This document shows, piece by piece, positions 28,826-36,296 of a stretch of DNA of 64,000 nucleotides. A model generated the notes under the pieces. The model did not search any database. It saw only the letters and a list, made by a program, of their open reading frames with translations, and was not told the DNA's origin. Source of the DNA: Stenotrophomonas hibiscicola ATCC 19867 (lineage in GTDB: Bacteria; Pseudomonadota; Gammaproteobacteria; Xanthomonadales; Xanthomonadaceae); the NCBI RefSeq assembly GCF_000382065.1, contig NZ_KB907500.1, positions 62,001-126,000 of the forward strand, given 5' to 3'. Both the position numbers and the translations under genes were made by a program. Within the stretch, counting starts at the first letter, position 1; each line of letters opens with the position of its first letter.

Positions 28826-29941
28826 TCAGGCCGCGACGCTCTCTTCCAACGTCGGGTAATCGGTGAAGCCGACCGCGCCACCGCCAAAGAACGTCGCGCG
28901 ATCCGGCGGATTCAGCGCCGCACCGGTACGCAGTCGCTCCGGCAGATCCGGGTTGGCGATGAACGGCCGGCCGAAGCCGATCAGGTCAGCCCAGCCTTCC
29001 GCCAGTGCCTGCTCGGCGCGCTCGGCGGTGTACTTGCCGGCGTAGATCAGCGTACCCGGGTAGACCATGCGCAGCGCCTGCTTGAACGCCACCGGCATCA
29101 ACGGTGCATCGTCCCAGTCGGCCTCGGCGATGTGCAGGTAACCCATCTCCAGTTCGCCCAACAGGTGGGCTGCCGCCAGATAGGTCGCCTGCGGCGTATC
29201 GTCCACCGCGCCCTGCAACGTGGTCAGTGGCGCCAGGCGCACGCCGACGTGATCACCACCGACCACCGCAACCACCGCCTGCACCACCTCGCGCAGGAAC
29301 CGCAGGCGGTTCTGCAACGCGCCGCCATAGCCGTCGGTGCGCTGGTTGGCCTGCGAGTCGATGAACTGGTTGATCAGGTAGCCATTGGCACCGTGCAACT
29401 CCACGCCATCGAAGCCTGCGTCCAGCGCGTTGCGTGCCGCCTCGGCGTAGTCGGCGACGATGCCCGGAATCTCGTCTTCGCGCAGCGCGCGCGGCATCGA
29501 ATGCTGGATCATTTCGCCCATCCCGGCTTCGGGACCTGCCCCGGTCGGGTCGACGAACACCTTCACGCCTTCCGCCAACAACGCCGACGACGACACCGGC
29601 GCGGCGCCGCCCGGCTGCAGCGCCACGTGCGAGACCCGGCCGACATGCCACAGCTGGGCGTAGATGCGACCGCCGGCAGCGTGCACGGCATCGGTCACCC
29701 GGCGCCAGCCCTTCACCTGATCCGGGCTATGGATGCCCGGGGTCCAGGCATAGCCCTGGCCTTGAGGGCTGATCTGGGTGCCTTCGCTGACGATCAGGCC
29801 GGCGCTGGCGCGCTGCGCGTAATACGTGGCCATTTCGGCAGTGGGCACGTTGCCGGCCGACGAGCGCGAGCGGGTCATCGGCGGCATCACGATGCGGTTG
29901 GGCAACGTCAGCGCGCCCAGGCGGTGGGGAGTGAACAGCAT
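28826..29941 (-). CDS. Old yellow enzyme-family alkene reductase
   Basis: A 371-residue FMN-dependent TIM-barrel oxidoreductase of the OYE/NemA family. It reduces activated C=C bonds or nitro compounds with NAD(P)H. The substrate-binding pair is in ELHGANGYLINQFID (H-x-x-N type). FMN-contacting segments include PPMTRSR and IGFGRPFIANPDLP, and the phrase RTDGYGGALQNRLRFL is diagnostic. The start is MLFTPHR at 29941. The frame is open 25 codons earlier, but that part is not family-like. Confidence 0.93.
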   Translation of the reverse strand: MLFTPHRLGALTLPNRIVMPPMTRSRSSAGNVPTAEMATYYAQRASAGLIVSEGTQISPQGQGYAWTPGIHSPDQVKGWRRVTDAVHAAGGRIYAQLWHVGRVSHVALQPGGAAPVSSSALLAEGVKVFVDPTGAGPEAGMGEMIQHSMPRALREDEIPGIVADYAEAARNALDAGFDGVELHGANGYLINQFIDSQANQRTDGYGGALQNRLRFLREVVQAVVAVVGGDHVGVRLAPLTTLQGAVDDTPQATYLAAAHLLGELEMGYLHIAEADWDDAPLMPVAFKQALRMVYPGTLIYAGKYTAERAEQALAEGWADLIGFGRPFIANPDLPERLRTGAALNPPDRATFFGGGAVGFTDYPTLEESVAA

Positions 29942-30033
29942 GGCGGCAATCTCTTGCAGGGGACTGCCGGCAAGGATGGGGATGGCGGCGGCCACGCAAC
30001 AGGCACGCACTGGCAAAACAGTTGTTCCCTCAA

Positions 30034-30140
30034 GGCAAGGATGGCCGGCCGGGGGTCAGAGCCCCTTCCTGCGGAACGGGCTCCGACCCCGCGCGCAACC
30101 GGGGTCGGATCCCTTTGCAACGCAAAGGGCTCCTACCCCG
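30034..30140. repeat. GGGGTC-type inverted repeats
   Basis: GGGGTCAGAGCCC...GGGCTCCGACCCC (30053-30091) forms a stem. It is followed by a related unit, GGGGTCGGATCCCTTTGC...GCAAAGGGCTCCTACCCC. A third related unit lies at 31073-31113. Confidence 0.8.
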
Positions 30141-30147
30141 AAGCCGG

Positions 30148-31020
30148 TTACAGCGTGGGTTCGATCAGCACACCACCATGCGCCACGCGGTCATAGCAGG
30201 TGCGTACCACGTCCTCGCCGTACTTGCGCTCCAGCCGGCGCACGATGAAGTGGCCGCGCGCCATGTCCTGGTAGTAGTCAGTGAACATGGTGTTCAGTGT
30301 TGCGCCGGCAGCGGCACCGACGATCGGCACCGCCTGCGCGGCGAACTTCTCGGTAACGACCACGCCAAAGCGCGCCGCCACCTTCTCCACCAGCTTCGCC
30401 AGCAGCTTGCCGGCTTCCTTCGGCGCCACACCCAGGGTCAGGTCGCGGCCGGTCACCACCCGCCCGGCCAGCTCGGCCGAGAGATGGCGCATCACATCGG
30501 TCGTGAAGCCGCGGGCCAAGTAATAGCCCGTCTCGCTGGCGTCATCACGCGGCGAGTTGCCGCCCAGCGCGAATACCTCAAGGCACGCCTGGCGGGTGCT
30601 GAAGTCGGACAGGTCAAACCCCTCGCTGCGGGCCACGTCGGCCACCGCACGCATCATGATCGTGGTCGACACCGGCAACTCGATGAGCAAGGCGGCAAAG
30701 CCGAAGGCGCCGCCGACCGCACCGGAGGTGGCTGCCGCCAGTTTGTGCCAGCGGGTCGACGCTCCCTTGCCGGGCGAGTTGTCCATGCTCCACAGGGCTG
30801 CCTGCGCCGACTTGGACAGCGCCGCCTGCACCGCACCGTGGATGCGGTTGGAGACCGAGCTGGGCAGCGCCTTCACCGCGAACTCCAGCGGCGTACCGAC
30901 CAGGTTGGCCATGCGCGCGGTCAGGGTCGGCGCTTCCAGCAGGGCCACCGCGCGCTGCAGGTCGGACCAGTCGCGGGCGTCATGGGCGATGTCGCGGGGG
31001 AGCAGGATCGGCTCGTTCAT
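30148..31020 (-). CDS. EcsC-family protein
   Basis: A 290-residue protein matching the EcsC family. The central part has small-residue hydrophobic segments (SGAVGGAFGFAALLIELPVS near residues 95-115 and VPIVGAAAGATLNTMF near 235-250) with the family phrase ALGGNS between. EcsC was named from a B. subtilis ABC-transporter operon, but the role of these proteins in Gram-negative bacteria is unclear. The protein is probably peripheral to the inner membrane. Repeats flank it on both sides and it appears to be transcribed alone. Confidence 0.8.
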   Translation of the reverse strand: MNEPILLPRDIAHDARDWSDLQRAVALLEAPTLTARMANLVGTPLEFAVKALPSSVSNRIHGAVQAALSKSAQAALWSMDNSPGKGASTRWHKLAAATSGAVGGAFGFAALLIELPVSTTIMMRAVADVARSEGFDLSDFSTRQACLEVFALGGNSPRDDASETGYYLARGFTTDVMRHLSAELAGRVVTGRDLTLGVAPKEAGKLLAKLVEKVAARFGVVVTEKFAAQAVPIVGAAAGATLNTMFTDYYQDMARGHFIVRRLERKYGEDVVRTCYDRVAHGGVLIEPTL

Positions 31021-31069
31021 GGCGCCGATCTTAGCGCCCGGAAGTTGAACGGTTCGTCGCGGGGTACGA

Positions 31070-31146
31070 CAGAGGGGTCACAGCCCTTTCCGCAGCAAAG
31101 GGATCCGACCTCCGCGCCTTGCCGGCCAGCGGCCGGCACTACCCGT
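31070..31146. repeat. GGGGTC-type repeat plus SMAG palindrome
   Basis: GGGGTCACAGCCCTTTCCGC (31075 on) pairs with GCAAAGGGATCCGACCTC, and GCCGGCCAGCGGCCGGC (31121-31137) is followed by ACTACC, an inverted GTAG head. Confidence 0.75.
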
Positions 31147-31190
31147 TGGTGTGTCACCCGGTAGCGCCGGGCCATGCCCGACGGCGTCGT

Positions 31191-31763
31191 TCAGGCAGCC
31201 GGCAGGCCCGACAGCGCGCCCATGAACTGGCGGTAGTGACGCAGCTCGGCGATTGAATCGTGTACATCGCTCAGCGCGGTATGGTTGCTGTTCTTGCCGA
31301 CGCCGGCGGCCACGCTCGGCGCCCAGCGCTTGGCCAGCTCCTTCACCGTGGACACGTCCAGGTTGCGGTAGTGGAAGTACTTCTCCAGGCGCGGCATCTG
31401 GCGGTGCAGGAAGCGGCGGTCCTGGCAGATCGAGTTGCCGCACATCGGCGAAAGGCCGGCCGGGATCCACTGCGCCAGGAAGTTCACCGTCTGCGCCTCG
31501 GCCTGGCCCAGGGTGGTGGTGCTGTCCACCACGCGCTGCCACAGGCCCGAGCGGCGGTGCTGGTTGCGGTTCCACTCATCCATCGCTTCCAGCGTTTCCA
31601 GCGGATGGTGGATGGCGAATTCCGGCCCTTCGGCCAGCACGTTCAGCTGGGCATCGGTGACCACGGTGGCGATCTCGATGATCGAATCGTTGTCGGTATC
31701 CAACCCGGTCATTTCCAGGTCGATCCAGATCAGTCGCTCGTTGGCCGCGCCGTTGTCCGCCAT
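31191..31763 (-). CDS. orn: Oligoribonuclease
   Basis: A 190-residue DEDDh exonuclease that degrades 2-5-nt RNA, including pGpG, the last intermediate of c-di-GMP breakdown. Motif ExoI is [10 protein letters not shown], ExoII contains [10 protein letters not shown], and ExoIII is [12 protein letters not shown] with the catalytic His. The length and sequence are those of typical proteobacterial Orn. Its function links to the two diguanylate cyclases in this window, though orn is a housekeeping gene and the proximity may mean little. Confidence 0.96.
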   Translation of the reverse strand: MADNGAANERLIWIDLEMTGLDTDNDSIIEIATVVTDAQLNVLAEGPEFAIHHPLETLEAMDEWNRNQHRRSGLWQRVVDSTTTLGQAEAQTVNFLAQWIPAGLSPMCGNSICQDRRFLHRQMPRLEKYFHYRNLDVSTVKELAKRWAPSVAAGVGKNSNHTALSDVHDSIAELRHYRQFMGALSGLPAA

Positions 31764-31837
31764 GTGTCGCCTCGTTGCTGGGCAGGCGCGGGGCCTACCG
31801 GTGAAGGAAAGAGGCGCCCATCATACCCGTTCGCCCC

Positions 31838-32362
31838 TCAGCCCTCGCCGGCGTGGTCTTCCAGCAGCAACGGCGGCTTGCCACGTTTGGCGCGGAAATA
31901 ATTGGTCAGGCGTGTACTGGCTTCCTTGGCCAGCACCCCGCCGTGAATCTCGACGCGATGGTTGTGGCGGGCGTCGCCAATGAGGTCGAACACGCTGCCG
32001 CAGGCGCCCGTCTTGGGGTCACTGGCGCCGTAGACCAGACGGGCGACGCGTGCGTGCACGATCGCCATCGCGCACATCGCGCACGGCTCCAGGGTCACAT
32101 ACAGCGTGCTGCCGAGCAGGCGGTGGTTCGCCAGCAGCTTTCCGCCGGCCCGCATCGCCACGATCTCGGCGTGCGCGCTGGGGTCGTGCGAGGCGATGTT
32201 GAGGTTCCAGCCCTCGCCCAGCAGCTGGCCATCGGCACCCACCAGTACCGCACCAACGGGGATCTCGTCGTACTCGCGCTGCGCACGCTCGGCCAGCGCC
32301 AGCGCGTGGCGCATCCAGTGTTCATCGGTGTCGTGCACCGGCACGCCCAGGGCGTCGGTCAT
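31838..32362 (-). CDS. tadA: tRNA adenosine(34) deaminase TadA
   Basis: A 174-residue deaminase that converts A34 of tRNA-Arg(ACG) to inosine. Zinc and proton-transfer residues are in HAEIVAMRAGG and PCAMCAMAIVHARV. The start at 32362 gives MTDALG. A 16-codon upstream extension is in frame but not family-like. It is 74 bases upstream of orn in the same direction, so cotranscription is likely. Confidence 0.95.
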   Translation of the reverse strand: MTDALGVPVHDTDEHWMRHALALAERAQREYDEIPVGAVLVGADGQLLGEGWNLNIASHDPSAHAEIVAMRAGGKLLANHRLLGSTLYVTLEPCAMCAMAIVHARVARLVYGASDPKTGACGSVFDLIGDARHNHRVEIHGGVLAKEASTRLTNYFRAKRGKPPLLLEDHAGEG

Positions 32363-32437
32363 GGCGGTTCTCGCGTGTGTGCAGGGCCAGGATGGCCGCC
32401 GGGGCCGCATTGTACGCCCCGGGCCGTACAGGCGCCG

Positions 32438-32797
32438 CTAGCGCGCGTCGAAGCGCTCGCGGGCCGCATCCAGCGCCGGGAAATTGTGCTCCGCCCAGCG
32501 GTCCAGGGCGGACAACGTCTCGACCAGACCGTGCGCGACCTCGGTCAGGCGGTACTCGACATGCAGCGGTTTGCTGCCCCGGTCACACCGCTCGACCAGC
32601 CCATTGCGCTCCAGCTGTCGCAGGGTCTGGGTCAGCACCTTCTGCGAAATGCCTTCGATCTTCCGCAGCAACGCGCCGTTGCGAAGCGGGCCCTGCGCCA
32701 ATGCCGGCAGCAGCAGCATCACCCACTTGCCGGAGATCAGCGCCAGCGCATCGCGCGCCGAGCAATCGGCGGCATAGACATCGCCCGGATAGGCCAT
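32438..32797 (-). CDS. HxlR-family transcriptional regulator
   Basis: This 119-residue winged-helix regulator has the HxlR signature: an early Cys12 (ADCSARDAL), the segment LISGKWVMLLLPAL, the recognition helix ISQKVLTQTLRQLERNGLV and the wing VEYRLTE. The lone cysteine sits where redox- or quinone-sensing HxlR proteins (YodB, QsrR, HypR) carry their sensing thiol. It is divergent from an NAD(P)H quinone reductase-like gene, the classic arrangement for a repressor of electrophile detoxification. A TTAC-N10-GTAA site lies between them. Confidence 0.9.
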   Translation of the reverse strand: MAYPGDVYAADCSARDALALISGKWVMLLLPALAQGPLRNGALLRKIEGISQKVLTQTLRQLERNGLVERCDRGSKPLHVEYRLTEVAHGLVETLSALDRWAEHNFPALDAARERFDAR

Positions 32798-32799
32798 GG

Positions 32800-32817
32800 T
32801 TACCTCAAGGTGCGTAA
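32800..32817. promoter_or_regulatory. Candidate HxlR operator
   Basis: The inverted repeat TTAC-N10-GTAA begins three bases from the regulator's start codon in the divergent gap. HxlR-type sites are short dyads of this sort. Regulator and quinone reductase could both be repressed from it. Confidence 0.45.
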
Positions 32818-32874
32818 TTGCCGGGGCATGCCGGCACCGCGAGGATGGTCGCACACTCCTCGAACACCTCGCCC

Positions 32875-33642
32875 ATGCGTGCCCTGATCCTGCTTGCCCA
32901 CCCCGAACCCCGCTCCTTCAATGCCCACCTCGCCGCGCAGGCGGCCGAGCAGCTGAGGCACGACCACTCGCAGGTGGATGTGGTCGACCTGTATGCGGAA
33001 GGCTTCGCTCCGCTGGAAGCGGCCTGGCACCATCCACGGCGCCTGCAGCCCGAGCGCTTCGATGCCCAACGCGAACAACGCCACAGCGCCGAACTGGAGC
33101 AGTTACCCGCCGATGTGCGACGTCACCTGCACCTGCTGCGGGTCGCAGACCTGGTGATCCTGCAGTTCCCGCTGTGGTGGTTCGCGGCGCCAGCCATCCT
33201 CAAGGGCTGGCTGGACCGCGTGCTGGTATATGGGCCGATGTACAACAGCCGTCAGCGCCACGAACATGGCGTGATGCAGGGCAAGCGTGCCTTGCTGAGC
33301 GTCACCACCGGTTCATCGGCACGGGCATGCGCGGTGGACGGCCGCGAAGGCGACACCCGATTGCTGCTGTGGCCGTTGATGTACAGCCTGCGCTACGTCG
33401 GCTTCGAGGTGATGGAGCCATGCGTGGTGCATGGCGTGCGTTCCGAGCTTGCAGCGGAACGCGTGCAGGCCCACGACGAAGCACTGGTTGCAGCCACCCT
33501 CTCCTACCGCGAGCGACTGACGCACTGGCGGCAGTGGCCAATCGTGCCCTTCAACGACAGCGATGACTTCGAGGATGGGGTGGTGCTGCGCGCGGACGCG
33601 ATCGCGCACAGCCCCTTCATCCGCCACCGCGACGCGGGATGA
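32875..33642 (+). CDS. NAD(P)H-dependent flavodoxin-fold quinone reductase (MdaB/KefF-like)
   Basis: A 255-residue flavodoxin-fold oxidoreductase. The FMN/FAD-binding N-terminus is LLAHPEPRSFNAHL. The hallmark VILQFPLWWFAAPAILKGW and the active-site region TTGSSARAC follow. Such enzymes reduce quinones by two electrons and protect against electrophiles. I place the start at 32875 (MRALILLAHP). The preceding 19 in-frame codons are not family-like. It is under probable control of the divergent HxlR regulator. Confidence 0.9.
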   Translation: MRALILLAHPEPRSFNAHLAAQAAEQLRHDHSQVDVVDLYAEGFAPLEAAWHHPRRLQPERFDAQREQRHSAELEQLPADVRRHLHLLRVADLVILQFPLWWFAAPAILKGWLDRVLVYGPMYNSRQRHEHGVMQGKRALLSVTTGSSARACAVDGREGDTRLLLWPLMYSLRYVGFEVMEPCVVHGVRSELAAERVQAHDEALVAATLSYRERLTHWRQWPIVPFNDSDDFEDGVVLRADAIAHSPFIRHRDAG

Positions 33643-33710
33643 ATCTTCGCCTGCAGGCGCTACCGGAAAGCCTCATACTTCGCACTCTTCCGAAGCACCT
33701 TGGTGAACCC

Positions 33711-34148
33711 ATGACCACCCTGCGCCCCTCTCGCGCCGACGACGGCGCCGCCCTTGTCGACCTCTGGCGTCGCGCCGTCGACGCCACCCACGACTTCCTC
33801 AGCGCAGAAGACCGCCAGGCCATCGACGCCGAAGTCGCCGGTTTCCTGCCGCTGGCGCCGATGACCGTGGCCGTCGACGCTCAGGACCGCCCCCTTGGCT
33901 TCATGTTGATCGATGGCACGCACATGGAAGCGCTGTTCATCGATCCTGACGTGCGCGGTACCGGTATCGGCCGGCGACTGCTGCAGCATGCGCTGGCCCT
34001 GCATCCGCAGCTCAGTACCGACGTCAACGAACAGAACGCGCAGGCCGTAGGCTTCTACCAGCGCATGGGCTTCGTTGAAACCGGTCGCTCACCGCTCGAT
34101 TCGCAGGGCCGCCCGTATCCGCTGATCCATCTCCGGTACGAGGGCTGA
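33711..34148 (+). CDS. GNAT-family N-acetyltransferase (YjaB-like)
   Basis: A 145-residue GNAT domain beginning MTTLRPSRADD. The segment HDFLSAEDRQAI and the acetyl-CoA loop DPDVRGTGIGRRLLQHAL followed by NAQAVGFYQRMGF are typical of the YjaB/YiaC group, which acetylate proteins or small molecules. It starts 68 bases after the quinone reductase and may be in its transcript. It converges on a second GNAT gene. Confidence 0.85.
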   Translation: MTTLRPSRADDGAALVDLWRRAVDATHDFLSAEDRQAIDAEVAGFLPLAPMTVAVDAQDRPLGFMLIDGTHMEALFIDPDVRGTGIGRRLLQHALALHPQLSTDVNEQNAQAVGFYQRMGFVETGRSPLDSQGRPYPLIHLRYEG

Positions 34149-34169
34149 GATCAGCCCCGGCGGCGGGGG

Positions 34170-34688
34170 TCAATCCACGGGCGGGGCGCTTGCCTCGAAT
34201 GCCGCTGAGTAGCGCACTTCGCCCTGCGCGATCGGCGGCACCAGGGAGAGGGCCTGGAAGTACGCTGCTGGAACACCCGGCAGTACCAGGCCCGGTTCGG
34301 CATGGAACCCGAATCGCCCGTAGTAGGACGGCTCCCCCAGCACCACGCAGCCCTGCGCGCCCTGCCCACGCAATGCGTCGAGCGCCGCTTGCATCAGCGC
34401 CGCGCCAATGCCCTGCCCCTGGCATCCGGGCAGCACCGAGATGGGCCCCACGCCAAACCAGCCGGTGCTGCCATCGCTGATCGTCACGGGCGACAGGGCG
34501 ATGTGCCCGACGACCTGCCCGTCCTTCTCGGCGACCAGCGAAAGACTCAGCTCTCCACGCGAACGCAGCGCATCCACAATGAACTGCTCGGTGTGGCTGC
34601 TGTGCGGCACATCGCGGAAGGCCGCCTCGGTGAGTGCGTGGATGCTTGCCCGGTCTTTACTGGACTCAGGCCGAATCGTGTAATTCAT
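34170..34688 (-). CDS. GNAT-family N-acetyltransferase (YhbS-like)
   Basis: A 172-residue GNAT protein of the YhbS type: early IHALTEAAF, the strand GPISVLPG, the acetyl-CoA loop CQGQGIGAALMQAAL, and the characteristic YYGRFGFHAEPGL. The substrate is unknown. It shares a divergent intergenic region, containing an FNR-like site, with the lipoprotein genes of the lipase effector unit. Confidence 0.87.
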   Translation of the reverse strand: MNYTIRPESSKDRASIHALTEAAFRDVPHSSHTEQFIVDALRSRGELSLSLVAEKDGQVVGHIALSPVTISDGSTGWFGVGPISVLPGCQGQGIGAALMQAALDALRGQGAQGCVVLGEPSYYGRFGFHAEPGLVLPGVPAAYFQALSLVPPIAQGEVRYSAAFEASAPPVD

Positions 34689-34720
34689 GGCACCCGTCTC
34701 TGTGATGGAAATGTGAATTA

Positions 34721-34734
34721 TTGATTTGAATCAC
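34721..34734. promoter_or_regulatory. FNR/Anr-like dyad
   Basis: TTGAT-TTGA-ATCAC matches the FNR consensus TTGAT-N4-ATCAA at nine of ten positions. It lies in an unusually AT-rich patch of the divergent gap. Wider TGTGA and TCACA arms (34712-34735) surround it. Confidence 0.35.
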
Positions 34735-34942
34735 ACATCTGCAGAAGAGCCTGCGTCGCGCGCAGCGCCAGCGGAAACACCGGATCGCCCACGGCACAAG
34801 CGATACGCCCGAGGTAGCACCCGCCAGCGCGTCAAAAACTTGGCGCGCCGGGTGGCAATGGCTTGCCGGCACGCTCCATAATCGGAAAACCTGTCACCTA
34901 GGAAGGATATATGGACATGGACGCGCCATGCAGGACCGGGCC

Positions 34943-35599
34943 ATGGATGTAGCACAGCGCGAACGCAGGGGACGGTCGTTGTTGGCGTTGCTCGCGCTAT
35001 TGCCGCTGGCCGCGTGCTCACCTTATGCCGATGCCGAGCGCGACGTTGCTGCGGGTGGACGCGGCCTGGCCAGGCTCAACCCGGCGCCGAAGCAGGCCTA
35101 CGAACTGGTGCTGACAGTGAAGGATGCACCGGGCCCGTTCGCGGTTGTTGAGGGCGTGGGCCAGTATGACGTCAGCAACTACGAAGACTGCGGGCGGGTC
35201 ATCTGGTCCACCGGCACGGCCAGCCGCATCACCAGCCAGGAACCGGTGGAACTGCGCAGGACGGGCGACAACGAATACCGCGGTACGTTCTACCTCGACC
35301 GCATGCAGGACCAGGACTATTACGATCGCGGTACGTGCCACTGGACGCTGACCGGCGTTGGCGCGATGTTGCGTGCCACGACCGGCGAAGCTGATACGCG
35401 ATTCCTGACGTTCATCGACAGGAAGCGCATGGAGAGGGATTCACCTCTGACGCTCTATTACCCGAAACTCATCTATCCGCGCGCCACCACCGTCGCCAAC
35501 TTCGGCGCCAGTGGCGAAGAAGATCCGTCAGGGTATAGCGAAGATCTGCGCGACGCGCTGTTCTCGACCACAACCACTGTGCGGACGCTCGCGCCATGA
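34943..35599 (+). CDS. Putative immunity lipoprotein A of the lipase effector unit
   Basis: This 218-residue lipoprotein has a basic N-terminus, hydrophobic segment LLALLALLPLAAC and lipobox LAAC, so it is predicted to be lipidated at about Cys25. The mature part (AGGRGLARLNP..., TSQEPVELR..., RGTFYLDRM.DQDYYDRGTC) is clearly paralogous to the next protein. Two paralogous lipoproteins directly upstream of an XVIPCD lipase fit the known X-Tfi pattern, in which periplasmic lipoproteins neutralise a cognate effector; this is inference from context. AGGA lies eight bases before the ATG. A 13-codon open frame from 34911, with its own strong AGGAAGG site, overlaps the start. Confidence 0.7.
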   Translation: MDVAQRERRGRSLLALLALLPLAACSPYADAERDVAAGGRGLARLNPAPKQAYELVLTVKDAPGPFAVVEGVGQYDVSNYEDCGRVIWSTGTASRITSQEPVELRRTGDNEYRGTFYLDRMQDQDYYDRGTCHWTLTGVGAMLRATTGEADTRFLTFIDRKRMERDSPLTLYYPKLIYPRATTVANFGASGEEDPSGYSEDLRDALFSTTTTVRTLAP

Positions 35600-35642
35600 G
35601 CTGCCAGTGCCACATTTCCCCCTACACACCAGGAGGCCGACA

Positions 35643-36296
35643 TTGCGCCACAAGATGATTCCGTGCCTTGCTCTGCTTCTATTGACCGCCTGCAATCCGG
35701 AGACCGCCATGAACCAGGAACGTGCCGCTGCTGAAGCCGATGTCGCCCAGGGTGGGCGTGGCCTCGCCAAGCTCAACCCCAGCCCGCGCAAGGCCTATGA
35801 ACTGGTGCTGCGCCTGAAGGATGCCCCCGGTGATTTCGCAGTGGTCGAAGGCGTAGCGCAGTACGACGTCACCAACGAAGACCAGTGCGGCCACATCGAA
35901 CCAGCCACCGGTACCGCCGCACGCATCACCAGCCAGGAGCCGGTGGAGCTGCGCAAGGTCGCTGATGGTGAGTACCGGGGCACTGTATACATCGACCGCA
36001 TGCTGGACGAGGATTACTACGGTCGCGGTGTCTGCAAGTGGGAGTTCACCGGTGCAGGCGCGATGCTGAAGGCGACGGGGGCTGAGGGCGAGACGCGCTT
36101 CCTTTCATTTATTGAAGCAGCGCCATTCGTCAAAGGCGAGACCGAGACTCGCTACTATCCTCGTTCGGACTATCCGCGCGTGAACGAGATTCCTGACTAC
36201 GGCGCAAGCGGCCAAGAAGACCCCACCAAGTTCCGCCCTGAGCTGCAGAATTCACTGTTCTCGGCTTCACTTGAAGCCAATGAGGTCCGCCAATGA
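35643..36296 (+). CDS. Putative immunity lipoprotein B of the lipase effector unit
   Basis: A 217-residue paralogue of the preceding lipoprotein, with lipobox LLTAC. I chose the TTG start at 35643 because a perfect AGGAGG lies six bases upstream; the ATG at 35655 is too distant from it. Shared blocks with protein A include RGLAKLNPSPRKAYELVL, ITSQEPVELRK and DEDYYGRGVCKWEFTG, with a conserved cysteine in the last. The stop overlaps the effector start (ATGA), so immunity and toxin are translationally coupled. Divergence between A and B suggests different targets or affinities. Confidence 0.72.
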   Translation: MRHKMIPCLALLLLTACNPETAMNQERAAAEADVAQGGRGLAKLNPSPRKAYELVLRLKDAPGDFAVVEGVAQYDVTNEDQCGHIEPATGTAARITSQEPVELRKVADGEYRGTVYIDRMLDEDYYGRGVCKWEFTGAGAMLKATGAEGETRFLSFIEAAPFVKGETETRYYPRSDYPRVNEIPDYGASGQEDPTKFRPELQNSLFSASLEANEVRQ

